This document shows positions 43,868 through 53,883 of a DNA stretch of 54,321 nt, piece by piece; the first letter of the stretch is position 1, and the number at the start of each line of letters is the position of its first letter. A program made the position numbers and the translations under genes. A model generated the notes under the pieces. The model was not told the DNA's origin. It searched no databases and saw only the letters and a list, made by a program, of their open reading frames with translations. Source of the DNA: Rhizobium sp. Q54 (lineage in GTDB: Bacteria; Pseudomonadota; Alphaproteobacteria; SHVZ01); contig CAMBVS010000023.1 of NCBI GenBank assembly GCA_945871425.1, positions 1 through 54,321 of the forward strand. Reading direction: 5' to 3'.

Positions 43868-44006
43868 GATTGCTGCGACTCCCGTGAGATCAGCATCGTA
43901 CCGGGACGTAAGCAGCGAATGTCCGGCGTGTAAAAAATTGTAACTTCAGGTATTCTCAGGCCCCTCTAGACACCGCTCCGCGTTGCCGACGGCTCGACCA
44001 AGATCA

Positions 44007-44741
44007 ATGCCTGCGATCGACACCAAGCGCCCGAAGATCCTCCTGGTGGAGGACGATCCGGGCCTCTCGAGGATAATCACCGACTACCTTTCGAAGAAAG
44101 GTCTGGAGGTCGAGCGTGCGGCCGATGGCGCCACCGCCCGGCGACGGCTTGCACGCGGCGGCTTCGACCTCGTGGTGGTCGACCTCGGCCTGCCGGACGA
44201 AAGCGGCCTCGACCTCACCCGCCACGTCCGCTCGACCTCCCAGGCGGGGATCGTCATCCTCACCGGCCACGGAGACCCGGAGGATCGGGTCGTCGGCCTT
44301 GAGCTCGGCGCCGACGACTATCTCGGCAAGCCCGTCCACCTGCGAGAGCTCCTGGCACGGATCCGCAGCGTGCTCAGGCGGACGGTGGCAGCGGCGGGCG
44401 TGCCTGCGACCGCCAGCGATACGATCCTCACCTTCGCCGACTGGACACTGGATTGCGGGCGCCGACGGCTGATGCGGACGGACGGCGCGGATATCGTCCT
44501 CTCGGCCGCCGAGTTCGAGCTCCTGCGCGTGCTGGCGCTCCACGCCCAGCGCGTGCTCTCGCGCGACCAGCTGCTCGACATGACCCGGCATCGCTCGGCC
44601 GGGCCGTTCGACCGCAGCATCGACGTCATGGTCGGCAAGCTTCGCCGGAAGATCGAAGGCAACCCGCGCGAGCCGTCGCTGATCAAGACCGTCCATGGCG
44701 CCGGCTACGTCCTGGCGACGCCGGTCACCACTCGACGCTAG
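44007..44741 (+). CDS. OmpR-family response regulator
   Basis: A 244-residue regulator. The receiver domain (about 9-122) has the acidic pair in ILLVEDDPGL, phosphoacceptor D59 in LVVVDLGLPDESGL, and the conserved lysine in DYLGKPVHLREL. A winged-helix DNA-binding domain follows (about 140-238; LSAAEFELLRVLALHAQRVLS, VGKLRRKIE, IKTVHGAGYVLA). ATG at 44007 is preferred to TTG at 43983. The convergent gene, overlapping by 17 bases, is a decayed hybrid kinase, so the regulator may be orphaned or now answer to the intact kinase at 47025. An AT-rich promoter lies upstream. Confidence 0.9.
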   Translation: MPAIDTKRPKILLVEDDPGLSRIITDYLSKKGLEVERAADGATARRRLARGGFDLVVVDLGLPDESGLDLTRHVRSTSQAGIVILTGHGDPEDRVVGLELGADDYLGKPVHLRELLARIRSVLRRTVAAAGVPATASDTILTFADWTLDCGRRRLMRTDGADIVLSAAEFELLRVLALHAQRVLSRDQLLDMTRHRSAGPFDRSIDVMVGKLRRKIEGNPREPSLIKTVHGAGYVLATPVTTRR

Positions 44742-45640
44742 GCTCCCAGACGAGGACATCGCGGAGCCGGTCGGCCAGCTCGCGAAGCGTAAAGGGCTTG
44801 GGCAGGACGGGGCCGTGATCGCGAGAGTCCGGGTCGATGCGGTGAGCGGCCCGCCCCCCGACATCGCATCCTGTCCGTTCAAGGCAAGACTGATCGGCGC
44901 ATTCTCCGGCCGAACCGCGCCGATCATCACCTCGTCGCGTTGGGCCGACAGATCGAAGACCAGCGTGATGCCGCCACCGAGGTTGCGCCGGATCAGCTCA
45001 CCCAGCTCCTGGATGCGCCGATGAACCGCGACCTTCTCGGGGCGGACCACGTCGCTGACGTCAGCGGCCGCGACCACGGTTCCGTCGGTCGAGGTCGCGT
45101 AGCGCGAGCTTGGCATCCAACGCCCGTCGAGACAGCGCGTCAGCGTATTCGTCTCGCGAGTGCGGATGCACGACAGGAACTGAGCCAGCCGCTCCGCCTT
45201 CTGCCCGGACGACAGGTCGGCGCCGGTTTGCGCGATCTGCGCGCGAGAGAGAGATCCTCCAGCCGGACGCCGGGGACCATCATGTACCCGATCGCCCCCT
45301 ACAGGGCGCGCATCTGCTCGTTGCAGAAGACCAGCCGCTCGTCGGCATCGTAGAACGCAAGCCCGTCGCCGAGGTTGCTGATCGCCTCGTCGAGGGTCCG
45401 CCGCGCCTCCTCGATCTCCAGCTTCTGATGCACTGCCGTCTCGACCATCGCGTCGAAGGTGCGCTCGACCTGGCCAAGCTGGCCGGGTCCGTATCCGGGA
45501 TCGAGCTGCACCGGCGTCGCCCCATCGGTCATTCGCCTGGCCGCATGGGCGAGCCTCTCAAAGGGGCGGGCGATGCCGATGCGGAATGAGGACGACGGCG
45601 AGCACACGCCCGCGCAGGCCGGGCCCCGGCCGGATCGGCG
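44725..45640 (-). pseudogene. Decayed hybrid histidine kinase (HAMP-PAS...HATPase-REC remnants)
   Basis: Pieces appear in order but in different frames. A membrane-helix end (RVLAVVLI) precedes a HAMP domain (RPFERLAHAARRMTDGATPV to TFDAMVETA), then a PAS start (LDEAISNLGDGLAFYDADER) that hits a TAG near 45299. After a frame change come PAS-linker sequence and VAAADVSDVVRPEKVAVHRR, and then the ATPase N-box area (LIRRNLGGGITLVFDLSAQR, ISLALNGQDAMSGGG). A receiver-domain tail (GPVLPKPFTLRELADRLRDVL) ends at TGA 44725-44727. The phospho-histidine helix and most of the ATPase and receiver domains are deleted. The original sensor was probably the partner of the adjacent regulator. Confidence 0.75.
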
Positions 45641-45664
45641 GCCTAGGCGCGGGCACCGCTCGGC

Positions 45665-46933
45665 TCAGCGCCCGGCGTCGAGATCTTCCATGCTGAAGCG
45701 AAGCGCATCCTTGGGGTTGACCTCGGCCGAACCGATCGCGGGACCGTCGATGAAGCTGAAGCCCGCTCCCACGGCCGCGAGCGCCAGACTGCCGGTGCGG
45801 ATGCCATGCAGGTACGTAAGCAGGTGCGCCTTCTCGGTCGCAACGACGAACTTCTCGAATTCGGCCTGCGCGCCCTCTTCGCGGTTCGAGATGGCTTCGG
45901 TCGAAAGCGCGTGCAGGCCGACATGGGCAAATCGACCGATCGACTGGACCGCCGACACCGGCATCCGGAGCGTCACCGCCCGCGACACCGGCTTCAGGCT
46001 GGGCAGGATCTCGATCAGCCGGCTTTGCGGGAAACCCTCGCTGCCGCCGACGAGGTCGAAGACCGCCAGGCGCTGCAGGCTGAGCGGCAGCTCGCGCCAG
46101 ACCCGGAGGTACTCGGTCCTGAACGGGCCGAAGCTGACGGTATCGACATGAACGGGAATGGTGAACAGAAGCCGCCGGTCCTGGGCACCGACCCGCATCA
46201 GCTCGTCGACGACGCGCTTCAGCAGGCGAAGGTCGTAGTCGAGCCTGAATTTGCGATCGGCGAGCCCGTCGATCGCCGCCTCGCCGGCCTGGATCTGGCC
46301 GCCCTGCGTCTTCACCATCGGCACGCAGAAAAAATTGAAGACGGCATTCCGCTTCACGTCCCAGATCGGTCGAAACAGGAACCGCACGTGATCGAGGGCG
46401 GCGGAGTTGTCTTCCTTGCTCGAGACGGTGGTAACTTTGGCGATCTCACCCGAAATCGCCTCGGCGAGGTCGCCGTCGCGCTGGATGACCGCCAGCATGG
46501 ACTTGGAGTCGACGACGGCCGCGCCGGCATCGATCTGGGCTACGTCCGCGCCGAGATCGGCCACCAGCGCCCGGGTGATCTCCTCGGCGATCTGCGCGCA
46601 TTTCAGCCGCCCCTCCTGAGGGGTCAGCTCGGGGAAGAGCAGCACGAAATCGAGGTCCGCACCCTTGCGATAGACGTCCACCGGCTGAAGGCGGCGCTCG
46701 ATGGCGCGCCGCATCAGCTCTTCGGCCTTGGGCGCCACTTGCAGCCACTGGTCGCCGAAACGCTCCTTGATCTTGGCGAAGCTGACGAGATGCAGCTTGC
46801 CGGCGGTCACCGGCTCGCGGCCGCCCAGGATTTCCCTGGCCCGCGACTCGAAAGAGTCCGGCTCCGGTCCGGGAGCGGGTAGCGGAGCGGCCGGGCGATC
46901 GGGCACGGCGGAAAATGCGTGAGTCGGGTTCAC
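45665..46933 (-). CDS. Degenerate GGDEF/EAL-like protein, function unknown
   Basis: A 422-residue cytoplasmic protein with GTG start. Residues about 45-150 follow the pattern of a GGDEF fold (LHLVSFAKIKERFGDQWLQ, DVYRKGADLDFVLLFPELTP) without the GGDEF active-site sequence. Residues about 190-370 resemble an EAL barrel (FNFFCVPMVKTQGGQIQAG, LLKRVVDELMRVGAQDRRLL, FTIPVHVDTVSFGPFRTEYL) without the catalytic EAL and metal ligands. If real, these are enzymatically dead domains, perhaps binding c-di-GMP or a protein partner. It diverges from the PAS kinase gene. The fold assignment rests on strand pattern only. Confidence 0.55.
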   Translation of the reverse strand: MNPTHAFSAVPDRPAAPLPAPGPEPDSFESRAREILGGREPVTAGKLHLVSFAKIKERFGDQWLQVAPKAEELMRRAIERRLQPVDVYRKGADLDFVLLFPELTPQEGRLKCAQIAEEITRALVADLGADVAQIDAGAAVVDSKSMLAVIQRDGDLAEAISGEIAKVTTVSSKEDNSAALDHVRFLFRPIWDVKRNAVFNFFCVPMVKTQGGQIQAGEAAIDGLADRKFRLDYDLRLLKRVVDELMRVGAQDRRLLFTIPVHVDTVSFGPFRTEYLRVWRELPLSLQRLAVFDLVGGSEGFPQSRLIEILPSLKPVSRAVTLRMPVSAVQSIGRFAHVGLHALSTEAISNREEGAQAEFEKFVVATEKAHLLTYLHGIRTGSLALAAVGAGFSFIDGPAIGSAEVNPKDALRFSMEDLDAGR

Positions 46934-47024
46934 GAGGGGATCTTGCCCCCCAATGGTTAATTATTTCTCAGCGTCCGCTGCGGCTTTTCGCCCGGTGACC
47001 GCCCTGTTAGGTTGGTTCGATACC

Positions 47025-48995
47025 ATGATCCCGATCGCCCCAGTGCCTGCAGCCGGTGCGTCCGATGTCCTCGACACCGATCTCCTGCGCGTCGTTCTGG
47101 AACACAGCGAGCAGGGGATCAGCGCCTATGACGCCCAGCGGCGCCTGATCCTGTGGAACGAGCGCTGGCTCAAGCTCCTGGGATTGCCGGCGAAATTCGG
47201 TCGGATCGGCACTCCTCTAGACGAAATTCTACTCTGGCGAGCCGAGCAAGGCGACTATGGCGACGTCGAGCCGGTCGACGAGGCCCATCGGCGACTCCGT
47301 CAATTCACGCCCGAGCGAACCCAGGAATGGGAGCGGCGCCAGCGGAACGGCACCTGGCTGCATTTCCGCCGGACGCCGACCGCCGGCGGGGGGGTCGCGA
47401 CCTTCGTCACCGACGTGACCGCCAGCCGCACCCGCGAATCCGCCCTGACCGAACGCCGCGCCACGCTGCAGACGGTGCTGGAGGCGATGGACCAGGGCAT
47501 CGTCATGATCGACGGCTCGCTCCGCGTCGTCGCCGCCAACCAGACGGCGCTCGACTGGTTCGGCATCCCGCGCGAATCCCATCCGGACGGCATCCCCTAT
47601 CCCGAGGTGATGCGGCGAATCTATGCCGAGTCCGGCCTGACCGAGCCGGAGCTGACGCGCCGGATCGAGCGCGAGCTTGCCGATCCCGGCCATTTCGCCG
47701 CCCGCGTCTACCGCCTCTCTCTTCCCGGGTGGCGGACGCTCGAGGTACGCCAGCGCCCGCTCGCCGATGGCGGCGTGGTCCGCGTCTACACCGACATCAC
47801 CGACCGCCTCCGCGTCGAGGCCGACCTCGAGGCGAGCCGGACGCAGGCGATCGAGGCGACCCGGCTCCTCGCCGACGCGCTCGACAACTCGAGCGACGGC
47901 TTCGTAATCTGGGACCGCGACCTCCGGCTGACGATCTGGAACGCCGCCTATGCCCGCCTGGTTCCGGGTGTCGCCGACATCCTGGAAACCGGACTGCATC
48001 TCGCCGAGTTCGTGAGGATCGCGATCACCCGGGGCGCCCTTCGCAAAGAACCGGGGGAGACCGACGATGCGGCGATCCCCCGCTGGCTCGCCCGCTACCA
48101 GCAGAACACCACCTACGAGCATCATCGCGCCTCCGGCGGCTGGATGCTCTCCACCAACCGCGTGCTGGCCGACGGCAGCCTTCTGTGGACGCGCACCGAC
48201 ATCAGCGCGATCAAGGCCCGCGAGGCCGAGCAGGCGGAGCACGCCCACCGCCTCGAGGAGCTGACCCACAAGCTCGACCTGGCGCGCATCGAGGCGGAGT
48301 CCGCCAACCGGGCGAAGTCCCGGTTCCTCGCCCAGGTCAGCCACGAGCTGCGCACGCCCTTGAACGCCGTCCTCGGGTTCTCCGACGTCATGCGCGGCCA
48401 GCATTTCGGCACGCTCGGCAGCGAGCGCTACGTCAGCTACGCAGAGGATATCCACGGCGCCGGCAGCCACCTGCTGCAGGTCATCAACCAGATCCTCGAC
48501 CTCGCCAAGGTCGAGGCCGGGCGGATGACGATCGAGCCGCAGCGGAACTCACTCAAGCGCCTCTTGCAGGAGTCGCTGAAGCTGGTCGTGACCCAGGCCG
48601 AGGCCGCGCATCTCCGCATCGAGGCGGAGATCGCCGACCTGCCGCTCTGGGCCGACCGCCGGCTCGCCAAGCAGGCGCTGGTGAACATCCTCGGCAATGC
48701 GATCAAGTTCACGCCGCCCGGCGGCGCCGTGCATGTCGAGGCCTCGATCGTGGACGACATGACCCTCATCGAAATCGTCGATACCGGCGCCGGCATGACC
48801 GAGGCCGAGATCGCGACCGCGATGGAGCCCTTCGGCCGCGTCGACAGCACGTCGAGGCGGGCGCGCGAAGGGACCGGGCTCGGCCTGCCGCTGGTCAAGG
48901 CCTTCCTCGACCTGCCTGGCGGCCGCATCGAGATCGAGAGCGAGAAGGGCCGCGGCACCGCCATCCGCCTCTATTTCCCGCTACCGCCGGCATGA
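47025..48995 (+). CDS. Soluble sensor histidine kinase with three PAS domains
   Basis: A 656-residue kinase without membrane helices. Three PAS modules are recognisable by [40 protein letters not shown] and [21 protein letters not shown] coiled linker leads to HisKA with H440 in [20 protein letters not shown] and HATPase_c with [25 protein letters not shown] and [14 protein letters not shown]. The frame opens at ATG 46953; ATG 47025 is chosen because it leaves a 91-bp divergent promoter region. The stop overlaps the ispDF start (ATGA), an unusual coupling of a sensor with isoprenoid synthesis. The signal is unknown; PAS domains could bind haem, flavin or metabolites. Confidence 0.88.
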   Translation: MIPIAPVPAAGASDVLDTDLLRVVLEHSEQGISAYDAQRRLILWNERWLKLLGLPAKFGRIGTPLDEILLWRAEQGDYGDVEPVDEAHRRLRQFTPERTQEWERRQRNGTWLHFRRTPTAGGGVATFVTDVTASRTRESALTERRATLQTVLEAMDQGIVMIDGSLRVVAANQTALDWFGIPRESHPDGIPYPEVMRRIYAESGLTEPELTRRIERELADPGHFAARVYRLSLPGWRTLEVRQRPLADGGVVRVYTDITDRLRVEADLEASRTQAIEATRLLADALDNSSDGFVIWDRDLRLTIWNAAYARLVPGVADILETGLHLAEFVRIAITRGALRKEPGETDDAAIPRWLARYQQNTTYEHHRASGGWMLSTNRVLADGSLLWTRTDISAIKAREAEQAEHAHRLEELTHKLDLARIEAESANRAKSRFLAQVSHELRTPLNAVLGFSDVMRGQHFGTLGSERYVSYAEDIHGAGSHLLQVINQILDLAKVEAGRMTIEPQRNSLKRLLQESLKLVVTQAEAAHLRIEAEIADLPLWADRRLAKQALVNILGNAIKFTPPGGAVHVEASIVDDMTLIEIVDTGAGMTEAEIATAMEPFGRVDSTSRRAREGTGLGLPLVKAFLDLPGGRIEIESEKGRGTAIRLYFPLPPA

Positions 48996-50134
48996 CGGAG
49001 CCGAGGGTGGCGGCGCTGGTCATGGCGGCGGGGCGCGGCCAGCGCCTCGGCGGCGACGCGCCCAAGCAATACCTTCTCCTCGGTGAACGAACCGCATTGG
49101 CGCGAAGCCTGTCGCTCTTCGCCGCCCACCCGCGGATCACGTCGGTGCATGCGGTCGTCCACGCAGACGACCGAGAACGCTATGCCGCGGCGACCGCCTC
49201 CCTCGACCTGCCACCGCCGATCGTCGGTGGTGCAACCCGCCAGGAGTCGGTCCGGCGCGGCCTCGAGCACCTGGCGCTCGACCCGCCCGACCTCGTCCTC
49301 GTCCATGACGCCGCCCGCCCGCTGACGCCGGGCGCCATGGTGGGGCGGGTGATCGACGCCCTCGTCGGCCACGAGGCGGCGATCCCGGCGCTCGCGGTCG
49401 CCGATACCCTGAAGCAGGCGAGCGGCGGCCGGGTGGTCGCCACGGTTCCGCGCGCCGGCCTTTTCCGGGCGCAGACGCCGCAGGGCTTCCGCTTCGCCGC
49501 GATCCTAGACGCCCATCGACGCTTCGCCGGCGCCGAGCTCACCGACGACGCCGCGCTTGCCGAGGCGGCGGGGCTGCCGGTGGCGCTGGTTCCCGGCGAC
49601 GAGGCCGCCTTCAAGATCACCACCGGCGACGACCTCGATCGCGCCCGCCGGCTCATCGCCGAGACCCGGATCGGCACCGGCTTCGACGTCCATCGCTTCG
49701 GCCCCGGCGACCATGTCTGGCTCTGCGGCGTGAAGGTTCCGCACGATCGCGGCCTGATCGGCCATTCCGACGCAGATGTCGGCCTGCACGCGCTCACCGA
49801 TGCCATCCTGGGCGCGATCGGCGCCGGCGACATCGGCCAGCACTTCCCGCCCGGCGACCCGCAATGGAAGGGCGCCGCCTCCGGCCGCTTCCTCCGCCAC
49901 GCTGCCGACCTGCTCGGCGAGCGCGGCGGCCGCCTCGTCCATGTCGACGTCACCGTCATCTGCGAGCGCCCGAAGGTCGGCCCGCACAGGGACGCGATGC
50001 GGGCGGCGATCGCAGAGATCCTCGGCATCGGCGCCGACCGGGCCAGCGTCAAGGCGACGACCACCGAGGGCCTCGGGTTCGCCGGCCGCCGGGAAGGCAT
50101 CGCCGCCCAGGCCGCCGCCACTATCGCCCTGTGA
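48992..50134 (+). CDS. ispDF: Bifunctional IspD/IspF isoprenoid enzyme
   Basis: A 380-residue fusion catalysing the third and fifth steps of the MEP pathway. Residues 1-225 are the IspD cytidylyltransferase ([31 protein letters not shown]); residues 226-380 are the IspF cyclodiphosphate synthase ([15 protein letters not shown] with zinc ligands D232 and H234, [26 protein letters not shown], and [19 protein letters not shown]). The fused form is common in Alphaproteobacteria. ATG at 48992 overlaps the kinase stop by four bases, and its own stop overlaps the pgpA start. Confidence 0.96.
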   Translation: MTEPRVAALVMAAGRGQRLGGDAPKQYLLLGERTALARSLSLFAAHPRITSVHAVVHADDRERYAAATASLDLPPPIVGGATRQESVRRGLEHLALDPPDLVLVHDAARPLTPGAMVGRVIDALVGHEAAIPALAVADTLKQASGGRVVATVPRAGLFRAQTPQGFRFAAILDAHRRFAGAELTDDAALAEAAGLPVALVPGDEAAFKITTGDDLDRARRLIAETRIGTGFDVHRFGPGDHVWLCGVKVPHDRGLIGHSDADVGLHALTDAILGAIGAGDIGQHFPPGDPQWKGAASGRFLRHAADLLGERGGRLVHVDVTVICERPKVGPHRDAMRAAIAEILGIGADRASVKATTTEGLGFAGRREGIAAQAAATIAL

Positions 50135-50592
50135 CGCAAGCCCCCGCGCTCCCCCGGCTGATCGCGACCGGCTTCGGCCTCGGCCACCTGCCCTACGCGC
50201 CCGGCACCTGGGGATCGGCGGTGGCGCTGCCGATCGCCTGGGCCTTCGCCCCGGCCGGCCTCGTCGCCTCGCTTGTCGGGGTCCTGGTGTTGACCCTCCT
50301 CGGCACCTGGGCGATCTCCCGCACGCTTGCCGACAGCATCGTCGTCGATCCGCCCGAGATCGTCATCGACGAGGTCTGCGCGCAATGGCTGGTCCTTGCC
50401 TCTCTGCCGCAGGAGCCGCTCGCCTACATCCTCGGCTTTGCCGCGTTCCGTTTCGCCGATATCGTGAAGCCATGGCCGGCCGGCTGGGCCGACCGGAACG
50501 TAGCGGGAGCGCTCGGCGTGATGCTCGACGATTTTCTCGCGGCCCCTCACGCCGTCGCCGGCGCCTGGTTCGTTCTCTGGGTGATCGATTGA
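50131..50592 (+). CDS. pgpA: Phosphatidylglycerophosphatase A
   Basis: A 153-residue inner-membrane phosphatase making phosphatidylglycerol from its phosphate. GTG at 50131 overlaps the ispDF stop. Family marks: [21 protein letters not shown], the acidic pair in [34 protein letters not shown] and VMLDDFLA. Three or four hydrophobic helices are visible. Its stop shares one base with the next start (TGATG), so the four genes from the kinase on are translationally linked. Confidence 0.93.
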   Translation: MTQAPALPRLIATGFGLGHLPYAPGTWGSAVALPIAWAFAPAGLVASLVGVLVLTLLGTWAISRTLADSIVVDPPEIVIDEVCAQWLVLASLPQEPLAYILGFAAFRFADIVKPWPAGWADRNVAGALGVMLDDFLAAPHAVAGAWFVLWVID

Positions 50593-51095
50593 TGAGCGAC
50601 CTCGAACGCCTCGCCAGGGATCTGCTGCAGCACCTCCGCCGCCGGCATATGCGCCTGGCCATGGCCGAGAGCTGCACCGGCGGCCTGATCGCCGCGACGC
50701 TCACCGAGATCGCCGGCTCCTCCGACGTGGTCGAGCGCGGCTTCGTGACCTATTCGAACGACGCCAAGGCCGACCTGCTGGGCGTGCCGCAGGCCGTGCT
50801 CGCCCGGCACGGCGCGGTGAGCGAGCCGGTCGCCCGCGCCATGGCCGAGGGGGCGCTGAAGGCGAGCCCGGCCGATCTCGCCGTCGCCGTCACCGGCATC
50901 GCCGGCCCGGGCGGAGCGACGCCGACCAAGCCGGTCGGTCTCGTCCATCTCGCCGTCACCGGCCGGAACACCGAGACGCGGCACGAGCGTCACGTCTTCG
51001 CCGGCGACCGCAAGGAGGTCCGCCGCGCCACGGTCGAGCGCGCCTTCCAGATGATCCGGGACGCCGCCGGTCAGGAGCCGGACGACGACGATTGA
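50592..51095 (+). CDS. pncC: CinA C-terminal-type nicotinamide-nucleotide amidase
   Basis: A 167-residue stand-alone CinA C-terminal domain, which deamidates nicotinamide mononucleotide to recycle NAD. Conserved elements: LAMAESCTGGLIAATLTEIAGSS, ERGFVTYSNDAKADLLGV, the SEPVARAMAEGAL helix and AVTGIAGPGGATPTKPVG. The N-terminal MoCF-like domain of full CinA is absent. The C-terminus is acidic (QEPDDDD) and overlaps the 3' end of the convergent coq10/ratA-type gene by 25 bases. Confidence 0.92.
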   Translation: MSDLERLARDLLQHLRRRHMRLAMAESCTGGLIAATLTEIAGSSDVVERGFVTYSNDAKADLLGVPQAVLARHGAVSEPVARAMAEGALKASPADLAVAVTGIAGPGGATPTKPVGLVHLAVTGRNTETRHERHVFAGDRKEVRRATVERAFQMIRDAAGQEPDDDD

Positions 51096-51526
51096 CCGTA
51101 GAGGGCCTTGGCGCGAGCCTCGAAGGCGTTGACCATGCGTCGCACCGCCTCGTCGAAGAGGACGTGCATCAGCCCCTGCAGCATGCGGTTCTTGAACTCG
51201 AAATCGACATAGAAGTCGATCTCGCACTTGTCGTCCGGCCTGGGATCGAAGATCCAGTGGTTGTTCAGATACTTGAACGGCCCATCGGTATAGGCGACGT
51301 CGATCCGCCGGTCTTCCGGGCTCAGCTTCACCCGCGAGGTGAAGCGCTCGCGGATCATCTTGAAGCCGATGATCAGGTCCGCCCAGATCGTATCGGCCTC
51401 GCGCCTGTTGATGCGCGCAGCCAGGCACCAGGGCAGGAACTCGGGATAGCGCTCGACGTCGGCGACCAGGGCATAGAGCTGCTCCGGCGAATACGGCAGC
51501 AGCCGCTTCTCGGCGTGGGTCGACAT
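51071..51526 (-). CDS. Coq10/RatA-type START-domain ubiquinone-binding protein
   Basis: A 151-residue SRPBCC/START-fold protein. It opens MSTHAEKRLLPYSPEQLYALVADVERYPEFLPWC, the standard Coq10/RatA beginning, and keeps YTDGPFKYLNNHWIF and IDFYVDFEFKNRMLQGL. It is thought to help ubiquinone function in respiration; the RatA toxin label rests on an E. coli member and is not implied. It lies eight bases after lipA and is the last gene of the DUF559-lpdA-lipA operon. Confidence 0.9.
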   Translation of the reverse strand: MSTHAEKRLLPYSPEQLYALVADVERYPEFLPWCLAARINRREADTIWADLIIGFKMIRERFTSRVKLSPEDRRIDVAYTDGPFKYLNNHWIFDPRPDDKCEIDFYVDFEFKNRMLQGLMHVLFDEAVRRMVNAFEARAKALYGQSSSSGS

Positions 51527-51534
51527 TCCCCCGG

Positions 51535-52470
51535 CTATTCGGCGGCGGCGAGGCGCGCCTGGCGTGCCGCGCGGAGCCGGGCGAAATCCTCACCCGCATG
51601 GTGCGAGGAGCGCGTCAACGGCGAGGCCGAGACCAGCAGGAAGCCCTTGCCCGTCGCCACCTGCCTGTAGGTGTCGAACTCGGCCGGCGTCACGAACGAA
51701 AGGACGGCGTGATGCTTCGGCGTCGGCTGAAGGTATTGCCCGATGGTGAGGAAATCGACATCGGCGGCGCGAAGATCGTCCATCACCTGGTGGATCTCCT
51801 CTCTGCCCTCGCCGAGGCCGACCATGAGCCCGGACTTGGTGAACATCGTCGGATTCAGCTCCTTCACCCGGTCGAGCAGACGGAGCGAGGCGAAGTAGCG
51901 AGCGCCCGGGCGCACCTCCGGATAGAGTCGCGGCACGGTCTCGAGATTGTGGTTGTAGACGTCGGGGCCCGCCTCGACCACGGTCTCGATCGCGCCGTCC
52001 TTCCGCAAGAAATCCGGCGTCAGCACCTCGATGGTGGTTCCCGGCGCCTGACCACGGATGGCGCGGATGACGCGGGCGAAGTGGCCGGCGCCGCCATCGT
52101 CGAGATCGTCGCGGTCAACCGAGGTGACGACCACATGGGCGAGACCCATCTTCGCCACCGCCTCGGCCACGTGCTCGGGCTCGTGCGGGTCGAGCTGGTC
52201 GGGGCGGCCGGTGGCGACGTTGCAGAAGCTGCAGGCCCGCGTGCAGACGGATCCTAAGATCATCACCGTCGCGTGCTTCTTCGCCCAGCACTCGCCGATG
52301 TTCGGGCAGGCCGCTTCCTCGCAGACGGTGTTCAGCTTGAGCCGCCGCATCAGCTCGCGGGTCTCCTGGTACTCGCGGCTGACCGGGGCGCGGACGCGGA
52401 TCCATTCGGGCTTCCGCTGGATCGGGTTATCCGGGCGGTGCGCCTTCTCGGGGTGCCGGAGCGTGGTCAT
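51535..52470 (-). CDS. lipA: Lipoyl synthase
   Basis: A 311-residue radical-SAM enzyme inserting two sulfur atoms into octanoyl groups on lipoyl domains. Both iron-sulfur clusters are intact: auxiliary cluster C50-x4-C55-x5-C61 ([12 protein letters not shown]) and SAM cluster C76-x3-C80-x2-C83 (CTRACSFC). The C-terminal [10 protein letters not shown] supplies the third auxiliary-cluster ligand, a serine. The start is three bases after the lpdA stop, tying lipoate synthesis to the lipoate-using dehydrogenase. Confidence 0.97.
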   Translation of the reverse strand: MTTLRHPEKAHRPDNPIQRKPEWIRVRAPVSREYQETRELMRRLKLNTVCEEAACPNIGECWAKKHATVMILGSVCTRACSFCNVATGRPDQLDPHEPEHVAEAVAKMGLAHVVVTSVDRDDLDDGGAGHFARVIRAIRGQAPGTTIEVLTPDFLRKDGAIETVVEAGPDVYNHNLETVPRLYPEVRPGARYFASLRLLDRVKELNPTMFTKSGLMVGLGEGREEIHQVMDDLRAADVDFLTIGQYLQPTPKHHAVLSFVTPAEFDTYRQVATGKGFLLVSASPLTRSSHHAGEDFARLRAARQARLAAAE

Positions 52471-52473
52471 AGG

Positions 52474-53883
52474 CTAGATGTGGAGGACCTGCCCGTAGGC
52501 GTCAAGCACGGCCTCGTGCATGGCCTCCGACAGGGTCGGGTGCGGGAAGATGGTTCCCATCAGCTCCTTCTCGGTGGTCTCCATCGTCTTGGCGATGGTG
52601 TAACCCTGGATCAGTTCGGTCACCTCGGCGCCGATCATGTGGGCGCCGAGCAGCTCGCCGGTCTTGGCGTCGAACACCGTCTTGATCAGGCCCTGGGTCT
52701 CGCCGAGCGCGATCGCCTTGCCGTTGCCGACATAGGGGAAGCGCCCGATCCTGACCTGATGCCCCGCGGCCTTGGCCTTGGCCTCGGTGAGGCCGACCGA
52801 GGCGACCTGGGGGGTGCAGTAGGTGCAGCCCGGGATGTTGGAGGTGTCCATCTCGTGCGGATGCAGGCCGGCGATGGCCTCGACGCAGATGACGCCCTCG
52901 TGCATCGCCTTGTGCGCTAGCCAGGGGGCACCGACCAGATCGCCGATGGCATAGACGCCGGGCTCGCCCGTCCTGAGCAGGCCGTCGGCGACCACATGGG
53001 TCTTCTCGACCTTCACTTTGGTGCCTTCGAGGCCGAGGTTCTCGACATTGCCGACGATGCCGACGGCGAGGATGACGCGCTCGACGGTGATCTCGGAGGA
53101 TTTGCCGCCGGCCTCGACCGTCGCCGTCACGCTGCTCGCGCCCTTCTTCAGCGCTTTCACGGTGGCGCCGGTCAGGATCTTCATCCCCTGCTTCTCGAAG
53201 GCCTTGCGGGCGAAGGCGGAGATCTCCTCGTCCTCGACCGGCAGCACGCGGTCCATCACCTCGACCACCGTCACCTCGGCGCCGAGCGTGCGGTAGAACG
53301 AGGCGAACTCGATGCCGATCGCGCCCGATCCGACCACCAGCAGCGACCTCGGCATGCTCTCCGGGACCATCGCCTCCTTGTAGGTCCACACCAGCTTGCC
53401 GTCGGGCTCGAGCCCCGGCAGCGCGCGCGCGCGGGCCCCCGTCGCCAGGATGACGTTCTTCGCGGTGATGTCGGCAACGGGCTTGCCGTCCTTGGTCACC
53501 TTGATCTTGCGCTGGCCTGCGGCGACACCGTCGAGCGCGCCATGGCCGTCGAACACGGTGATCTTGTGCTTCTTCATCAGCCCTTTGACGCCGGCCGAGA
53601 GCTGCCCCGCCACCTGGCGCGAGCGCTTGACGATCTTGGCGATGTCGAAGGTCGGGTTCTGCACCGAGAAGCCGAACTGCTCGGCATGGTTCAGCAGGTG
53701 CCAGATCTCCGACGAGCGCAGCAGCGCCTTGGTCGGGATGCAGCCCCAGTTGAGGCAGATCCCGCCGAGATGCTCGCGCTCCACCACCGCCGTCTTCAGC
53801 TTGAGCTGGGCGGCGCGGATGGCGGCGACATAACCGCCGGGTCCGCCGCCGACGACGATCACGTCAAAGCTGGTGTCGGTCAT
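52474..53883 (-). CDS. lpdA: Dihydrolipoyl dehydrogenase (E3)
   Basis: A 469-residue flavoprotein reoxidising dihydrolipoamide in pyruvate or oxoglutarate dehydrogenase. FAD site VIVVGGGPGGYVAAIRAAQL, redox disulfide C43/C48 (GGICLNWGCIPTKALL), NAD domain LLVVGSGAIGIEFASFYRTLG, VYAIGDLVGAPWLAHKAMHEG, and the interface His-Glu in FPHPTLSEAMHEAV. The start overlaps the stop of the DUF559 gene (ATGA). Other PDH subunits are expected upstream, outside the window. Confidence 0.97.
   Translation of the reverse strand: MTDTSFDVIVVGGGPGGYVAAIRAAQLKLKTAVVEREHLGGICLNWGCIPTKALLRSSEIWHLLNHAEQFGFSVQNPTFDIAKIVKRSRQVAGQLSAGVKGLMKKHKITVFDGHGALDGVAAGQRKIKVTKDGKPVADITAKNVILATGARARALPGLEPDGKLVWTYKEAMVPESMPRSLLVVGSGAIGIEFASFYRTLGAEVTVVEVMDRVLPVEDEEISAFARKAFEKQGMKILTGATVKALKKGASSVTATVEAGGKSSEITVERVILAVGIVGNVENLGLEGTKVKVEKTHVVADGLLRTGEPGVYAIGDLVGAPWLAHKAMHEGVICVEAIAGLHPHEMDTSNIPGCTYCTPQVASVGLTEAKAKAAGHQVRIGRFPYVGNGKAIALGETQGLIKTVFDAKTGELLGAHMIGAEVTELIQGYTIAKTMETTEKELMGTIFPHPTLSEAMHEAVLDAYGQVLHI

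Noticed and set aside
47153..48991. Upstream extension of the ispDF frame across the kinase gene
   Set aside because: The extension is arginine/proline-rich out-of-frame kinase sequence; IspD homology begins exactly at ATG 48992.
51071..51526. Toxin-antitoxin locus based on the RatA-like name
   Set aside because: The gene lies in the conserved lpdA-lipA-coq10 setting and has no antitoxin partner; a ubiquinone-binding Coq10 role fits better.
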